This document shows, in pieces, positions 1 to 12,544 of a DNA stretch of 64,000 nt. The notes beneath the pieces are model-generated. The model had not been told where the DNA came from, ran no database searches, and worked only from the letters and a program-made list of their open reading frames with translations. Position 1 is the stretch's first letter. The number at the start of each line of letters is the position of its first letter. A program made the translations under genes and the position numbers. This DNA is from Styela clava (lineage: Eukaryota > Chordata > Ascidiacea > Stolidobranchia > Styelidae): contig NC_135251.1 of the NCBI RefSeq assembly GCF_964204865.1, positions 3,720,001 through 3,784,000 on the forward strand, read 5' to 3'.

Positions 1-1007
1 AATTTACATACAAATTCACATTAAAGTCACATACTGAAGAACAAATCTTATGCTTGTGCAATATGCGGAAAGAGTTTTTCTACATTAGGTAATTCGAAAA
101 GTCACACACAAATCCATGCTGAAATGAAGCTTCATGATTGTGGATTATGTGGAAAAGTTTGTTCTATATTGAGTTACTTGAAAAGTCTCACAATCGTAGA
201 GAAAACTTATGATTGTGAAACATGTGGGAAAACTTTTTTCCTTACATTGAGTAGCTTGAAAATTCACAGACAAATCCATACTGTTAGAGAAACCCTATGC
301 TTGTAGAATACGTGGGATAGTTGTTCTACATTGTATACAAATCCAATAATCCATATCGGAAAAAAATCTTATGCTTGGGAGATATGGGGAAAAAGTTGTT
401 CTACATTATGTAACTTGAAAAGTCACATACAAATCCATACCAGAGAGAAACCATTTGCTTGTAGAATATGTGAGAAAAGTTGGTCTACACTGAGTAACTT
501 GAAAAGTCACATACAAATCCATACTGTTAGAGAAACCCTATGCTTGTAGAATATGTGAGAAAAGTTGTTCTACGTTGAGCAACTTGAAAAGTCACATACA
601 AATCCATACCGGAAAGAAATCTTAATCTTGTGAAATATGTGAGAAAAATCTTGTTCTACATTAAGTACGGTAACCCAAAAAGTCGCATACAAGTCCATAC
701 CAGAGAAAAACGTACGCTTGTGAAATATGTTGGAAAAGTTGTTCTACATTAAGTACGGTAACTTGAAAAGTCGGATACAAGTCCATACCAGAGAGAAATC
801 GTATGCTTGAGAATTATGTGGGAAAAGTTGTTCTACATAAGCAACTTGAAAAGGCCCATACAAATCCATACCGGAGAGAGAGCTTATGCTTGTGAAATTT
901 GTGGAAAAAGTTGTTCTACCTTAAGTACCGTAACTTGAAAAGTCAAATGCAAATCTATAACGGGAAGAAACCTGTGGGAAAAGTTGTTCCACATTGAGTA
1001 ACTTTAA

Positions 1008-1148
<141 letters not shown>

Positions 1149-1316
1149 TAGATATGTCACATACAAATCCATACTGGAAAGAAATCTTAAGCTTGTGAAT
1201 AATGTGGAAAATCTTGTTCTACATCAAGTAACTTAAAAAGTCGCATACAAGTCCATACCAGAAAGAAATCGTATGCTTGTGAAATATGTGAGAAAATTTA
1301 TTCTACATTAAGCAAC

Positions 1317-1925
1317 TTGAAAAGTCACATACAAATCCATACCGGAGTAAAAGCTTATGCTTGTGAAATATGTGGAAAAAGTTGTTCTACATTGAATAAC
1401 TTGAAAAGTCAAATAAGGATCCATACCGGAGAGAAATCTTATACTTGTGCAATATGTGGGAAAAGTTATTCTACTTTAAGTAATTCGAAAGGTCACATAC
1501 AAATTCATACCGGAGAAGAACCTTATGCTTGTGCAATATTTGAGAAAAGTTCCGGAGAGAAGCCCTATGCTTGTGCAACATGTTGGATAAGTTGTTCTAT
1601 ATTAAGTAACTCGAAAATCCACATACAAATTCCTACCGTAGAGAAACCACATTCTCGTGAAATATGTGTAAAACGTTGTTCTACATTGAGTAACTTGAAA
1701 AGTCACATACAAATCCGTACCGATAAGAACCCTCATGCTTGTGAAATATGTGTAAAAAGTTGTTCTAGATTGAGTAACTTGAAATGTCACACACAAATCC
1801 ATACCGATAAGAACCCTCATGCTTGTGAAATATGTGGGATAGTTGTTCTACATTGTATACAAATCCATATCGGAAAGAAATCTTATGCTTGTGGAATATA
1901 TGTGGGAAAAGTTGTTCCTCATTGA
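1317..1925 (+). pseudogene. longest open zinc-finger run (about 7 fingers)
   Basis: A 202-codon open run, the longest in the array. It opens inside a finger ([10 protein letters not shown]) and passes through about seven fingers. The second has Gln for the first His (LKSQIRIH). A short unit (FEKSSGEKPYACATC) lacks most of a finger, and later linkers are unusual (PTVEKPH, RTDKNPH). It ends out of register after GKVVPH. The Met is an internal Ser-x-His position of a finger, not a credible start. It may be a fragment of the ancestral polyfinger exon; I do not think it makes a protein by itself. Confidence 0.55.
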
Positions 1926-2171
1926 GTAACTTTAAAAGTCAAATACAAATCCATACCAGAGAGAAATCTTATGCTTGTGAAATATGTGGGAAAAGTTGCT
2001 CTACATTAGGCAACTTGAAAAGTCAAATAAAAGACCATACCATAGGGAAATCGTATGCTTGTGAAATATGTGAGAAAGTTGTTCTACATTATATGTCACA
2101 TACAAATCCATACCGGAAAGAAATCTTAAGCTTGTGAATGATGTGGAAAATCTTGTTCTACATTATGTAAG

Positions 2172-2534
2172 TTGAAAAGTCGCATACAAGTCCATACCAG
2201 AAAGAAATCGTATGCTTGTGAAATATGTGAGAAAATTTGTTCTACATTGGGCAACTTGAAAAGTCACATACAAATCCATACCGGAGAGAAAGCTTATGCT
2301 TGTGAAATATGTGGAAAAAGTTGTTCTACATTGAATAACTTGAAAAGTCACATACAAATCCGTACCGATAAGAACCCACATGCTTGTGAAATATGTGTAA
2401 AGAGTTGTTTTAAATTGAGTAACTTGAAATGTCACATACAAATCCATACTGTTAGAGAAACCCTATGCTTGTGGGAAAAGTTGTTCTACATTAAGGAATG
2501 TCACATTCAAATCCATACCGTAAAAAAATCTTAA
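2172..2534 (+). pseudogene. zinc-finger open fragment, near-duplicate of 2936-3283
   Basis: A 120-codon open run of about four fingers: [30 protein letters not shown], then SCFKLSNLKCHIQIH. It breaks at the common linker frameshift (IHTVRETLCL). Its central ~230 bp is almost identical to 3030-3280, so units were copied in blocks. It has no start or splice context. Confidence 0.5.
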
Positions 2535-2935
2535 GCTTGTGAATAATGTGGAAAATCTTGTTTCATATTAAGTAACTTGAAAAGTTGCAAACAAGTCCAT
2601 ACAAGAGAGAAATCTTATGCTTGTGAAATATATGGGAAAAGTTGTTCTAAATTAAGCAACTTGAAAAGTCACATTCAAATCCATACCAGAAAAAAATCTC
2701 ATGCTTGTGAAATATGTGGGAAAAGTTGTTCTACTTTAAGTATCGCAACTTGAAAAGCCAAATGCAAATCTATAACGGGAAGAAACCTGTGGGAAAAGTT
2801 GTTCCACACTAAGTAACTTGAAAAGTCAAATCCATATAGTAGAGAGACCTTATGCTTGTTCAATATGTGGCAAAAGTTGTTCTACATTAAGTAACTCAAA
2901 ATTCACATACAAATCCATTCAAAGAGAGAAACCTT

Positions 2936-3283
2936 ATGTTTGTTGAATATTTCGGAAAAGTTGTTCTACATTTAAATAATTTAAAAATTCACATACAAAT
3001 CCCTAACGAAGTGAAATCTCATGCTTGTGGAATATGTGTAAAAATTTGTTCTACATTGGGCAACTTGAAAAGTCACATACAAATCCATACCGGAGAGAAA
3101 GCTTATGCTTGTGAAATATGTGGAAAAAGTTGTTCTACATTGAATAACTTGAAAAGTCACATACAAATCCGTACCGATAAGAACCCACATGCTTGTGAAA
3201 TATGTGTAAAGAGTTGTTTTAAATTGAGTAACTTGAAATGTCACATACAAATCCATACTGTTAGAGAAACCCTATGCTTGTAG
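2936..3283 (+). pseudogene. zinc-finger open fragment
   Basis: A 115-codon open run. It begins with a damaged finger (YFGKVVLHLNNLKIHIQIP) that recurs at about 4056 and 16918, then has the same finger triplet as 2172-2534. It ends with IHTVRETLCL and a stop, the recurring linker frameshift. It shows block-wise amplification, with no sign of a functional gene. Confidence 0.5.
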
Positions 3284-5092
3284 AATACGTGGGATAGTTG
3301 TTCTACATTGTATACAAATCCATATCGGAAAGAAATCTTATGCTTGTGGAATATATGTGGGAAAAGTTGTTCTACATTGTGCAACTTGAAAAGTTACATA
3401 CAAATCCATACCGGAGAGAAAGCTTATGCCTGTGAAATATGTGGGAAAAGTTGTTATACATTAAATAATTTGAAAAGTCAAATAAAAATCCATACCGGAG
3501 ATCTTATTCTTCTGAAATTTGTGGAAAAAGTTGTTCTACCTTGGTAAAATGTAACTGTAGAAAGCAAATCTATAAGATGGCGAAACCTTTCACAATGAGT
3601 AACTTGAAAAGTCAAATACAAATCCATACCAGAGAGAAATCTTATGCTTGTGAAATATGTGGGAAAAGTTGTTCTACATTAAGGAATGTCACATTCAAAT
3701 CCATACCGTAAAAAAATCTTAAGCTTGTGAATAATGTGGAAAATCTTGTTTCACATTAAGTAACTTGAAAAGTTGCATACAAGTCCATACAAGAGAGAAA
3801 TCTTATGCTTGTGAAATATATGGGAAAAGTTGTTCTAAATTAAGCAACTTGAAAAGTCACATTCAAATCCATACCAGAAAGAAATCTCATGCTTGTGAAA
3901 TATGTGGGAAAAGTTGTTCTACTTTAAGTATCGTAACTTGAAAAGTCAAATCCATATAGTAGAGAGACCTTATGCTTGTTCAATATGTGGCAAAAGTTGT
4001 TCTACATTAAGTAACTCAAAATTCACATACAAATCCATTCAAAGAGAGAAACCTTATGTTTGTTGAACATTTCGGAAAAGTTGTTCTACATTTAAATAAT
4101 TTAAAAATTCACATACAAATCCCTAACGAAGTGAAATCTCATGCTTGTGGAATATGTGTAAAAAATTGTTCTACATTGAGTAACTTGAAAAGTCACATAC
4201 AAATTCATACCGGAGAGAAACCTCATGCTTGTGAAATATGTGGGAAAAGTTGTCTCACATAGGGTAACTTAAAGTCACATAAAAATCAATACAGATAAAA
4301 ACTTTATGGTTGTAAAATATAAGAAAATATTATTCTACATTAAGTAACTCGAAAAGTCACATACAAATCCATACCGAAGCGAAGCTTCATGCTTGTGGAA
4401 TATGGGAGAAAGTTATTCTACATTGTGTAACTAGCAAAGTAACATACAAATCCATACCGGAAAGTTACTTTGTGCCTGTGGAATATGTGTTAAAAGTTTT
4501 AAATTAGGTAACGTAAAAAGTCACATACAAATATATACCGAAGAGAAAACTTATGCTTGTGATATAAATATATGGGAAAAGTTGTTCCACAATATTTATT
4601 TGAAAAGACACACACAAATATATATCGAAGAAGACCCTTATGCTTGTGAAATATGCGTTAAAAGTTGTTCTACATTAATTATTTGAAAAGGCACACACAA
4701 AAATATATATCGAAGAAGAACTTCATGCTTGTGGAAAATGTGGAAAAAGTTGTTATACATTGAACAACTTGAAAAGTCAAATAAAAATCCATACCGGAGA
4801 GAAATCTTATGCTTGTGCAATATTTGGAAAAAGTTCCGGAGAGAAGCCTTATGCTGGGGCAACATGTTGGATAAATTATTCAATATTAAGTAACTCGAAA
4901 ATCCACATACAAATTCCTACCGTAGAGAAACGACGTTCCTGTGAAATATGTGTAAAAAGTTTTTCTACATTAAGTAACTTGAAAATTCACATACAGAAGA
5001 GAAACCTCATGCTTGTGAAATATGTGTAAAACGCTCTTCTAAATTGAGTAACTTGAAATGTCACATACAAATCCACACCGGAAAGAAACCCC

Positions 5093-5458
5093 ATGCTTGT
5101 GGAATATGTGGAAAAAAGTTGTTCTGTATTGAGAAACTTGAAAATTTACATACAAATCCACGTTAAAGTCACATACAATTCCACACTGAAGAACAAATCT
5201 TATGCTTGTGCAATATGCGGAAAGAGTTTTTCTACATTAGGTAATTCGAAAAGTCACATACAAATCCATGCTGAAATGAAGCTTTATGATTGTGGATTAT
5301 GTGGAAATGTTTGTTCTACATTGAGTTACTTGAAAAGTCACACAATCGTAGAGAAAACTTATGATTGTGAAACATGTGGGAAAACTTTTTTCCTTACATT
5401 GATTACCTTGAAAATTCACATACAAATCCATACTGTTAGAGAAACCCTATGCTCGTAG
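5093..5458 (+). pseudogene. zinc-finger open fragment, copy of the window's first units
   Basis: A 121-codon open run with fingers SYACAICGKSFSTLGNSKSH and LYDCGLCGNVCSTLSYLKSH, and a damaged one (CETCGKTFFLTLITLKIH). Here the canonical GKSF Phe is kept, so these units look nearer the ancestral form. The stretch from about 5160 to 5930 closely matches 20 to 790, so the array has a higher-order period of about 5.15 kb. Confidence 0.5.
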
Positions 5459-6080
5459 AATACGTGGGATGGTTGTTCTACATTGTATACAAATCCATAT
5501 CGAAAAGAAATCTTATGCTTGTGAAATATGGGGAAAAAGTTGTTCTACATTAAGTAACTTGAAAAGTCAGATACAAACCCATACCAGAGAGAAACCCTAT
5601 GCTTGTAGAATATGTGGGAAAAGTTGGTCTACACTGAGTAACTTGAAAAGTCACATACAAATTCATACTTTTAGAGAAACCCTATGCTTGTAAAATATGT
5701 GGGAAAAGTTGTTCTACATTGAGCAACTTGAAAAGTCACATACAAATTCATACCGGTACAAAATCTAAAGCTTGTGAAATATGTGGAAAATCTTGTTCTA
5801 CATTAAGTACGAAAACTTAAAAAGTCGCATACAAGTCCAGTCCAGAGAGAAATCGTACGATTGTGAAATATGTTGGAAAAGTTGTTCTACATTAGGTACG
5901 GTAACTTGAAAAGTCGCATACAAGTTGATACCACAGAGAAATCGTATGCTTGTGAATTATGTGGGAAAAGTTGTTCTACATTAAGCAACTTGAAAAGGCA
6001 CATACAAATCCATACCGGAGAGAGAGCTCATGCTTGTGAGTAGAAGCCTACCAGATCCTGGCCTCTCTCCAATTACCCCT

Positions 6081-6976
6081 ATGCCACATCAGCACATCAG
6101 ATCAAACTTACAACCAAATCTTCAGGAAATAATCCAGAGAAATATTGAATTGCAACTTCCTGCCTTAATTGCTAGATGCATCGCAGATAACTTTTCTCCT
6201 GCTAATCTCACATCAGAATACCTACCTTTGAGCCCCGGCCTCAAGGAGTGCATGGATGAGCAAACGCAGTCTTTAAAGGAAATAAAGCAAGATATTTCCT
6301 CAATTAAAGAGTCTCAAACATTCCAATCAGAGATATTTCCTCAATTAAAGAGTCTCAAACATTCCAATCAGAGATGTATGATGAGATATCTGCGAAGCAA
6401 AAATCAATGGAGGATAACCTTTCAAAATGCTGCAAAAGAATTCGTGAACTGGAAGATCTAGTTTACGAGCTCGAGGAGGAGTTATTTTATACAACTGATA
6501 AAGTCGAGGAGCAAGAAAGGCGCTCTAGACTCGACAACCTCGAATTTCATGGTTTAGCTCCTACTCCTAATGAGGACACAGATAAACTGGTAATGGAGGT
6601 GGGGAAAATGATACATGTTGATATCAAGCCATCTGATATTTCTGTTACTCATCGTTTCCCATCACAGAACTCAAACATCCATAAACCTCTAATTGCAAAG
6701 TTCACCAACAGAAAGATCCGAAACAAGATACTTAAGAATCGCCATCTCATTAGAACTGCTCGCAATACTACATCCGTGTCTAACTTATCAAAAGCCTTCA
6801 TTGTCGAAAACTTGAAAGACAAAAATAGAAATCTATTTTACCAAGCCAAAATTCTAAAAAGACAATGTGGATACGCTTTTCTGTGGACATCCAGTGGAAG
6901 GGTTCTTGTGAAAAAAAATAAAGAAACTAACACCTTATCAATATCTAATGAAGATGATTTGCAAAAAATCAGATAA
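6081..6976 (+). pseudogene. LINE-1 ORF1 (coiled-coil RNA-binding protein), frameshifted
   Basis: The start is at the first Met inside the element (MPHQHIRSN); an upstream Met at 6030 lies in host DNA. The N-terminal part is Pro-rich, followed by heptad-rich coiled coil (SLKEIKQDISSIKESQ). After the frameshift comes the conserved ORF1 core: ERRSRLDNLEFHGL, then a basic segment (NRKIRNKILKNRHLIRTAR) and a C-terminal domain ending at 6976. LINE-2 and LINE-3 ORF1 have the same motifs (RRSRLNNLEF, RRSRLDNLEF). The break is explained by a 41-bp tandem duplication at 6291-6372. ORF1 proteins of this type bind element RNA in the RNP; that is family knowledge. Confidence 0.85.
6291..6372 (+). repeat. 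41-bp tandem duplication inside LINE-1 ORF1
   Basis: Two exact adjacent copies of a 41-bp unit (6291-6331 and 6332-6372), starting GATATTTCCTCAATTAAAGA. Because 41 is not a multiple of 3, the duplication shifts the ORF1 frame and splits it into two overlapping frames. The copies are identical, so it is recent, or an assembly slip. Confidence 0.92.
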
Positions 6977-7158
6977 GTGGATTATCTACATTTTCATTTA
7001 TTGTATAATTCCTTTTTGTCCCATTTTGGCTTTTTTAGCAATTTTCCACTTAATGAATCCCATTCTAGTTATAAAATACCGGTCAACTATTATACATTTC
7101 ATAGTTTATAACCTATATTCCCTGAAGACTTCCACCTTTTCTCAATCCAATATTTTCT

Positions 7159-10100
7159 ATGCATGATATAGCTAGTTCCCCCAATATAAATTGGAAATCA
7201 GACTTTTTCAACCCTTTCATAGACTCAACACTGACTCAATACCTCGAATTAACAGATATCAATGAGGTATCATCAAGGATACCACCATCTGACCTTATTC
7301 TAGTGCATCATAACATCAGATCACTTCCTAAATATGTTGATGATTTAATTGATTTGTATTCAAAGTTCTATTCTCCTCCCCATATAATTGCTTTGACCGA
7401 GACCAGGATCAAAAGTGGGTAGCGTTTTATAATGTCGACATCCCGGGTTATGCCTTTATCCATGTACCCTCTCCAACTCAGGCGGGCGGTGTGGGATTTT
7501 ACTTAAAAAACAATTTGGATTACCAGATTATCTGCGATTTTAAATTATCTATTTCTTCCTGTGAGGATATGTGGGTAGAAATCAAGTGTTCTAATTTCAA
7601 CTTAAACTTCCAAAGCCTCATCATTGGTGTTATTTATAACCATCCAAAAAATAACGTACTTGCTTTTACTGGTGCAATGGATCGCGTACTCGAGAAACTG
7701 ACAATGGCAAAAAAAAACTTTTTCATATTAGGTGATTTCAATATTAACCTCCTTGACACCCATGATAATGCCACTGCCAAATATTTTGATATGCTCATGT
7801 CATATCATGCATTCCCAGTAATTACGAAACCCACTAGAGTGACCTCCTCCTCCCACACCCTTATAGACCATATATACACAAATACCGTGAACTATTGTTC
7901 GTCATCATTTATTCTACTTAGTGACCTTACTGACCACTTTCCGGTCATGTGTACAATTTCAGGTATTGATTTAATCACAAAAACAAAGATTCGTATGAAG
8001 CGCGATATGACAAAATTCTGTAGCGAATTATTCAGAGCCGAAGTTGGGTCAATGTGTAACAACTATACAACCGTTTATCTTTGTAAAGAAAATTTTAATA
8101 GCTGTTTTGAAACTTTTCTTGGCCATCTGAAATGCTTAATCAACAAACATGCCCCATTACGACCCTTATCACGCAAAGAAAACAAACTTTCTTATAAACC
8201 TTGGATCACCAGGGGAATTCGTAAGTCCATTAAACACAAAAATATTATGTTTAAAAAAAGTTTCTAAAGGGCAATGCAGTCCAACGTAGCTACTTCAAAA
8301 AGTATAAAAATATGTTAACACATTTGCTGAGGAGATCTAAGCAGATGTACTACCATAGTGTCCTGGAAAGCAATCGAGGTGATATTAAACGCACATGGCA
8401 AACCATTAACGACATTATTAAGATCAAGTCCATAGATAATACATCCATCTCAGAATTGGAACTCGAAAACGGTACTTCAGTGACCGACCCAGTTACGATT
8501 GCCAGTGTTTTTAATAAATACTTCTCGACAATCGGAAAGAATCTTGCAGATAAAATCCCACATATCTCAATCGCCGACTTCTTGGGTGCTCCAATGCAAA
8601 ACTCCTTTTTTCTCGAACCCACTTCTTCCACGGAGATTATCCAAATAATTTTAAATCTGAAAAAGAGTAAAGCAGTTAGGCCCGATGGTGTTCCATCCCA
8701 CTTTCTAGGAACAGTTGCCGATATAATATCACCTACACTAACCCACTTTTTTAATTCAGCCTTTACATTAGGCATTTTCCCTTCTTCTTTAAAGATTGCT
8801 AGAGTGGTTCCCATATTTAAAAGTGGTAAAAAAAATGATCCATCAAATTACAGGCCCATTTCCATTCTACCATCTATAGGTATAATTTTAGAAAAATTAT
8901 TATATAAGAGAATCCTTAAATTTTGTACAAATTTCAACCTAATTAACAAATGTCAATTTGGCTTTCAAACTAATACTTCCACCAGTCACGCTATTCTTGA
9001 TTTAACCTCTTTCATTTTCGATAAACTGGACAAAGGAGAATTTGTCTGTTGTATCTTTCTCGATTTGAAGAAAGCTTTTGATACCGTCAATCATAGAATT
9101 CTATCCCATAAGCTTATATGGTTTCCGAGGTGCTGCAGGCAATCTATTATTTAATTACCTGTCCGGTCGTTCGCAATTTGTGGAGGTGGATTCTCACAGG
9201 TCTCCAGTGTTCCCCATCTATTGCGGAATTCCTCAAGGTAGTGTACTAGGACCACTTGAATTCTTGATCGCAATTAATGACTTCTCTAACAGTTCAAATT
9301 TTCTGACCAAACTCTTTGCCGACGATGCGTGCCTGCTTCACAGTGCAAAAGACTTAACTTCGCTCCAAACCAAAGTGAACACTGAAATAAACAAAGTTCA
9401 TGATTGGATGATTTGTAATAAGTTCACAGTGAATGTTGATAAATCGAAGGTGATGATATTCTGTCCCAAAACTCGCACTAAACTTGCCAAATTTACTGTT
9501 AAAATTAATGGTATTTCGCTTGAAGTTGTCCCTTCTCATAAATATCTCGGACTCCATATTGACAGTCATCTAAAATGGAACACTCATATCACTGAAATCC
9601 ATAAGAAACTGTCAAGATCTGTGGGAATTCTGGGCAAGCTTCGGCATTACGTCCATGATATTAACCTGCGAACCGTATATTTTGCCATATTCCAGTCACA
9701 CATCCAATATGCCATAGCTGCATGGGGCTCTGCTACCCAGACAAATTTGCGTAAATTAGAGGTTCTCCAGAATAGGGCCGTTAGAGTTCTCTCTAGGGCG
9801 CCTTTTCGTTCTAACATAAACACCCTATACCATAAGACCAAGGTGTTAAAACTATCCGACATCCACAAACTAGAAATCTCTAAAGTTATGCATCTATTTC
9901 ACAACCACCATTTGCCTGCAGCTTTTGACGATTATTTTGTTAAGCTTAGTAACGCACATGAACATAATACGCGCTCTTCGACAAGATCCAATTTATTTGT
10001 ACCCCGCTTTTCAACGGGCAAAACTCAGAACTCCTTGAAATATAAAGGCGTTATAACCTGGAATAGTATTCCCAATGGTTTGCGAGACTCCACCTATGCC

Positions 10101-10169
10101 ACATTCAAAGTAAAGTATAAAAATTTTTTACTTTCTTCTTACCCGCCTCCTGCCAGCACCTTGATTTGA
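7159..10169 (+). pseudogene. LINE-1 ORF2 (APE endonuclease + reverse transcriptase), three frameshifts
   Basis: The endonuclease reads through ILVHHNIRSL, ALTETRI (catalytic Glu), LGDFNINLL and the C-terminal HTLIDHIYTN ... SDLTDHFPV. The reverse transcriptase has SNYRPISILPS, CQFGFQTNTSTSHAI, FLDLKKAFDTVNH, GIPQGSVLGP and the catalytic FADD box (LFADDACLL). The C-terminal region has LRKLEVLQNRAVRVL and ends in SSYPPPASTLI. Frame changes fall near 7420, 8265 and 9100-9150; each is a small indel and the protein continues in another frame. A long 3' UTR follows to 11220. Such a protein would nick the target and copy the RNA in place; this copy cannot make it whole. Confidence 0.92.
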
Positions 10170-11086
10170 TGTGCTATCAGCATTTGCCTTGCCATTGTTA
10201 GTTCAATACTTGTTCAGATCCACAGCCTATAAAAGTGTCCCCCAGAACCTGGATCAAGGCTGTTGTGAAGGATCCAATTTTAGTGATTCTCTTCCATAAT
10301 CCCCACAGTTTTGCCCTTCGCTGTATATGCAAAAATGTACCCAGTAATTGATTACCTCACTAAACCTTAAAGGGTGAGATTATGCCTACCTAAGGATATA
10401 ATCGAATAATTCATGGGTCATATTTTATTCTGGTTTCTATGATAAGGGTCTTTTTGATTTAGTGATCCTGCTCTCTGAATTAATATTGATTTATTTATAT
10501 TAATTGTTATTTGGTTCTTAAAACTAGTGTCTCTATATTTCATATTCTAATTGTGTTGTCTGGTATTTTCAACTTTTTGCATTTCTTAGTTCACAACATA
10601 GAATTGAATGATGTATTTACCTGTTAATTTTCCATTTCTCTGTTTACATGAATTGGATTGTATTTTCATCCAATACCAATTCCTTCCTCAAATTTTCCAA
10701 TGACTCCAGTTCTGGAAACCATACCACAGTGCCAATACTTTCTTGAACTTGCTCCCATATTTGAGATAATTGTAACCATCTAGATGCGCTTATATTTCAA
10801 AATATATTTCCTAATAACTAACTGCCTTAATTACGTATCCCGGCGTACATGGCCACTATCATACCGCGCGGCCTCAAAAGCAATATTCTTGTAGGGTTCC
10901 ATGACGCTGACTGTGGCCGGACTGCTGTTATATTACTATACTGTTGCCCATGATTACCCTGGTTGTGCCTGGAGTCTCTTTTTTTGTTACGGTTTTGGAT
11001 TTTCTTGGACATTCTTTCCTTCACTGCTTAAATGTGTTCGATTTATTCTATTCTACTTGTATCAAAGTTAGACATTTATCACAGGT

Positions 11087-11123
11087 GTCGCTGCTAGATA
11101 ACCAACATTGGTTTTTTCGCGTC
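11087..11123 (+). other. conserved 3' UTR hairpin of LINE-1
   Basis: In the element's sense strand, GTCGC (11087-11091) faces GCGTC (11119-11123) as an imperfect outer stem. Inside it AACCA (11100-11104) pairs with TGGTT (11109-11113) around a 4-nt loop. It lies about 100 nt before the (GACT)n end. The same architecture with different inner-stem bases occurs in LINE-2, LINE-3 and at 57028-57063. CR1/L2-type LINEs are known to use a 3' stem-loop for template recognition by their reverse transcriptase; that role here is inference. Confidence 0.6.
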
Positions 11124-11220
11124 ACCCTTCACCATGAAATGCCTTTATTTATGTTTTCTCTAATTTTTGTTCGCATTACGTGTATGTTTCATTTTGGTGA
11201 AAAATAAACGACTGACTGAC

Positions 11221-12402
11221 TGTGAAATTTGTGGAAAAAGTTGTTTTACTTTAAGTACCGTAACTTGAAAAGTCAAATGCAAATCTATAACGGGAAGAAA
11301 CCTGTGGGAAAAGTTGTTCCACATTGAGTAACTTGAAAAGTCAAATACAAATCCATACCAGAGAGAAATCTAATGCTTGTAAAATATGTGGGAAAAGTTG
11401 GTCTACACTGAGTAACTTGAAAAGTCACATACAAATCCATACTGTTTGAGAAACCCTATGCTTGTAAAATATGTGGGAAAAGTTGTTCTACATTGAACAA
11501 CTTGAAAAGTCACATACAAATTCATACCGGTACAAAATCTTAAGCTTGTGAAATATGTGCAAAATCTTGTTCTACATTAAGTACGAAAACTTAAAAAGTC
11601 GCATACAAGTCCATACCAGAGAGAAATCGTACGCTTGTGAAATATGTTGGAAAAGTTGTTCTACATTAGGTACGGTAACTTGAAAAGTCGCATACAAGTC
11701 CATACCAGAGAGAAATCGTATGCTTGTGAATTATGTGGGAAAAGTTGTTCTACATTAAGCAACTTGAAAAGGCACATACAAATCCATACCGGAGAGAGAG
11801 CTTATGCTTGTGAAATTTGTGGAAAAAGTTGTTCTACCTTAAGTACCGTAACTTGAAAAGTCAAATGCAAATCTATAACGGGAAGAAACCTGGGGGAAAA
11901 GTTGTTCCACATTGAGTAACTTGAAAAGTCAAATACAAATCCATACCAGAAGGAAATCGTATGCTTGTGAAATATGTGGAAAAGTTGTTCTACATTAGAT
12001 ATGTCACATTGAAATCCATACTGGAAAGAAATCTCAAGCTTGGATGAGTAATTTGAAAAGTCAAATACAAGTCCATACCAGACAGAAATCTTATGCTTGT
12101 TAAATATATGGGAAAAGTTGTTCTAAATTGAGCGACTTGAAAAGTCACATACAAATCCATATCAGAATGAAATCTCATGCTTGTGGAATAGGTGGGAAAA
12201 GTTATTCTACATTAGGTAAGTCGAAAGGTCACATACAAATCCATACCGGGGAAGGAACTTATGCTTGTGCAATATTTGGGAAAAGTTCCGGAGAGAAGCC
12301 CTATGCTTGTGCAACATGTTGGATAAGTTGTTCTATATTAAGTAACTCGAAAATCCACATACAAAATCCTACCGTAGAGAAACCACATTCTCGTGAAATA
12401 TG
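11221..12402 (+). repeat. degenerate C2H2 zinc-finger tandem array, segment 2
   Basis: A continuation of the array between LINE-1 and LINE-2, about 14 units. It resumes with TGTGAAATTTGTGGAAAAAG, in register with 893 onward. At least four units carry the 4-bp helix insertion (near 11256, 11590, 11670 and 11842). The longest clean stretch, 11644-11856, holds two intact fingers ([20 protein letters not shown] and a second) before the frameshift. It ends at CGTGAAATATG (12392-12402), the LINE-2 target duplication. Confidence 0.9.
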
Positions 12403-12515
12403 ATTCAGATATTTATTTTCGTCATGCAAAAAACAATGCGCGATATGAAAAATGAATAAATAATATAATGTAACAAAATGTCAAATGGATATCGGCTTGT
12501 TGCAGTTGACGCGGG

Positions 12516-12544
12516 GTCGCGAAAAGACTCATCGAGTCAGCGAC
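12516..12544 (-). other. conserved 3' UTR hairpin of LINE-2
   Basis: Outer stem GTCGC (12516-12520) with GCGAC (12540-12544); inner stem GACTC (12526-12530) with GAGTC (12534-12538) around a 3-nt loop. Both stems are perfect. Compared with LINE-1 (AACCA/TGGTT) and LINE-3 (AACT/AGTT), the inner stem differs on both sides while pairing is kept. It lies about 115 nt from the element's 3' end. Confidence 0.65.

Larger units (their letters stand above)
6040..11220 (+). mobile_element. LINE-1: non-LTR retrotransposon (Jockey/CR1/L2-like) inserted in the zinc-finger array
   Basis: A two-ORF non-LTR retrotransposon of about 5.2 kb. ORF1 is coiled-coil; ORF2 carries an APE-type endonuclease and a reverse transcriptase. 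It sits inside a zinc-finger unit: TGTGA at 6035-6039 repeats at 11221-11225, and the array resumes in step with 893-960. The 3' end is a short (GACT)n run (GACTGACTGAC) rather than poly-A, as in CR1/L2-type elements. The 5' end looks slightly truncated because the ORF1 frame opens into flanking DNA. ORF1 is broken once and ORF2 three times, so this copy is dead but fairly young. It is a different family from LINE-2, LINE-3 and LINE-4. Confidence 0.93.

Noticed and set aside
1602-3256. Minus-strand frames in the finger array (1602-1820, 2163-2447, 2981-3256)
   Set aside because: They are mirror frames of the 84-bp units (repeating [11 protein letters not shown]), produced by the repeat; no homologue or splice context.
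8350-8814. 154-codon minus-strand frame
   Set aside because: Antisense shadow of the LINE-1 reverse transcriptase.
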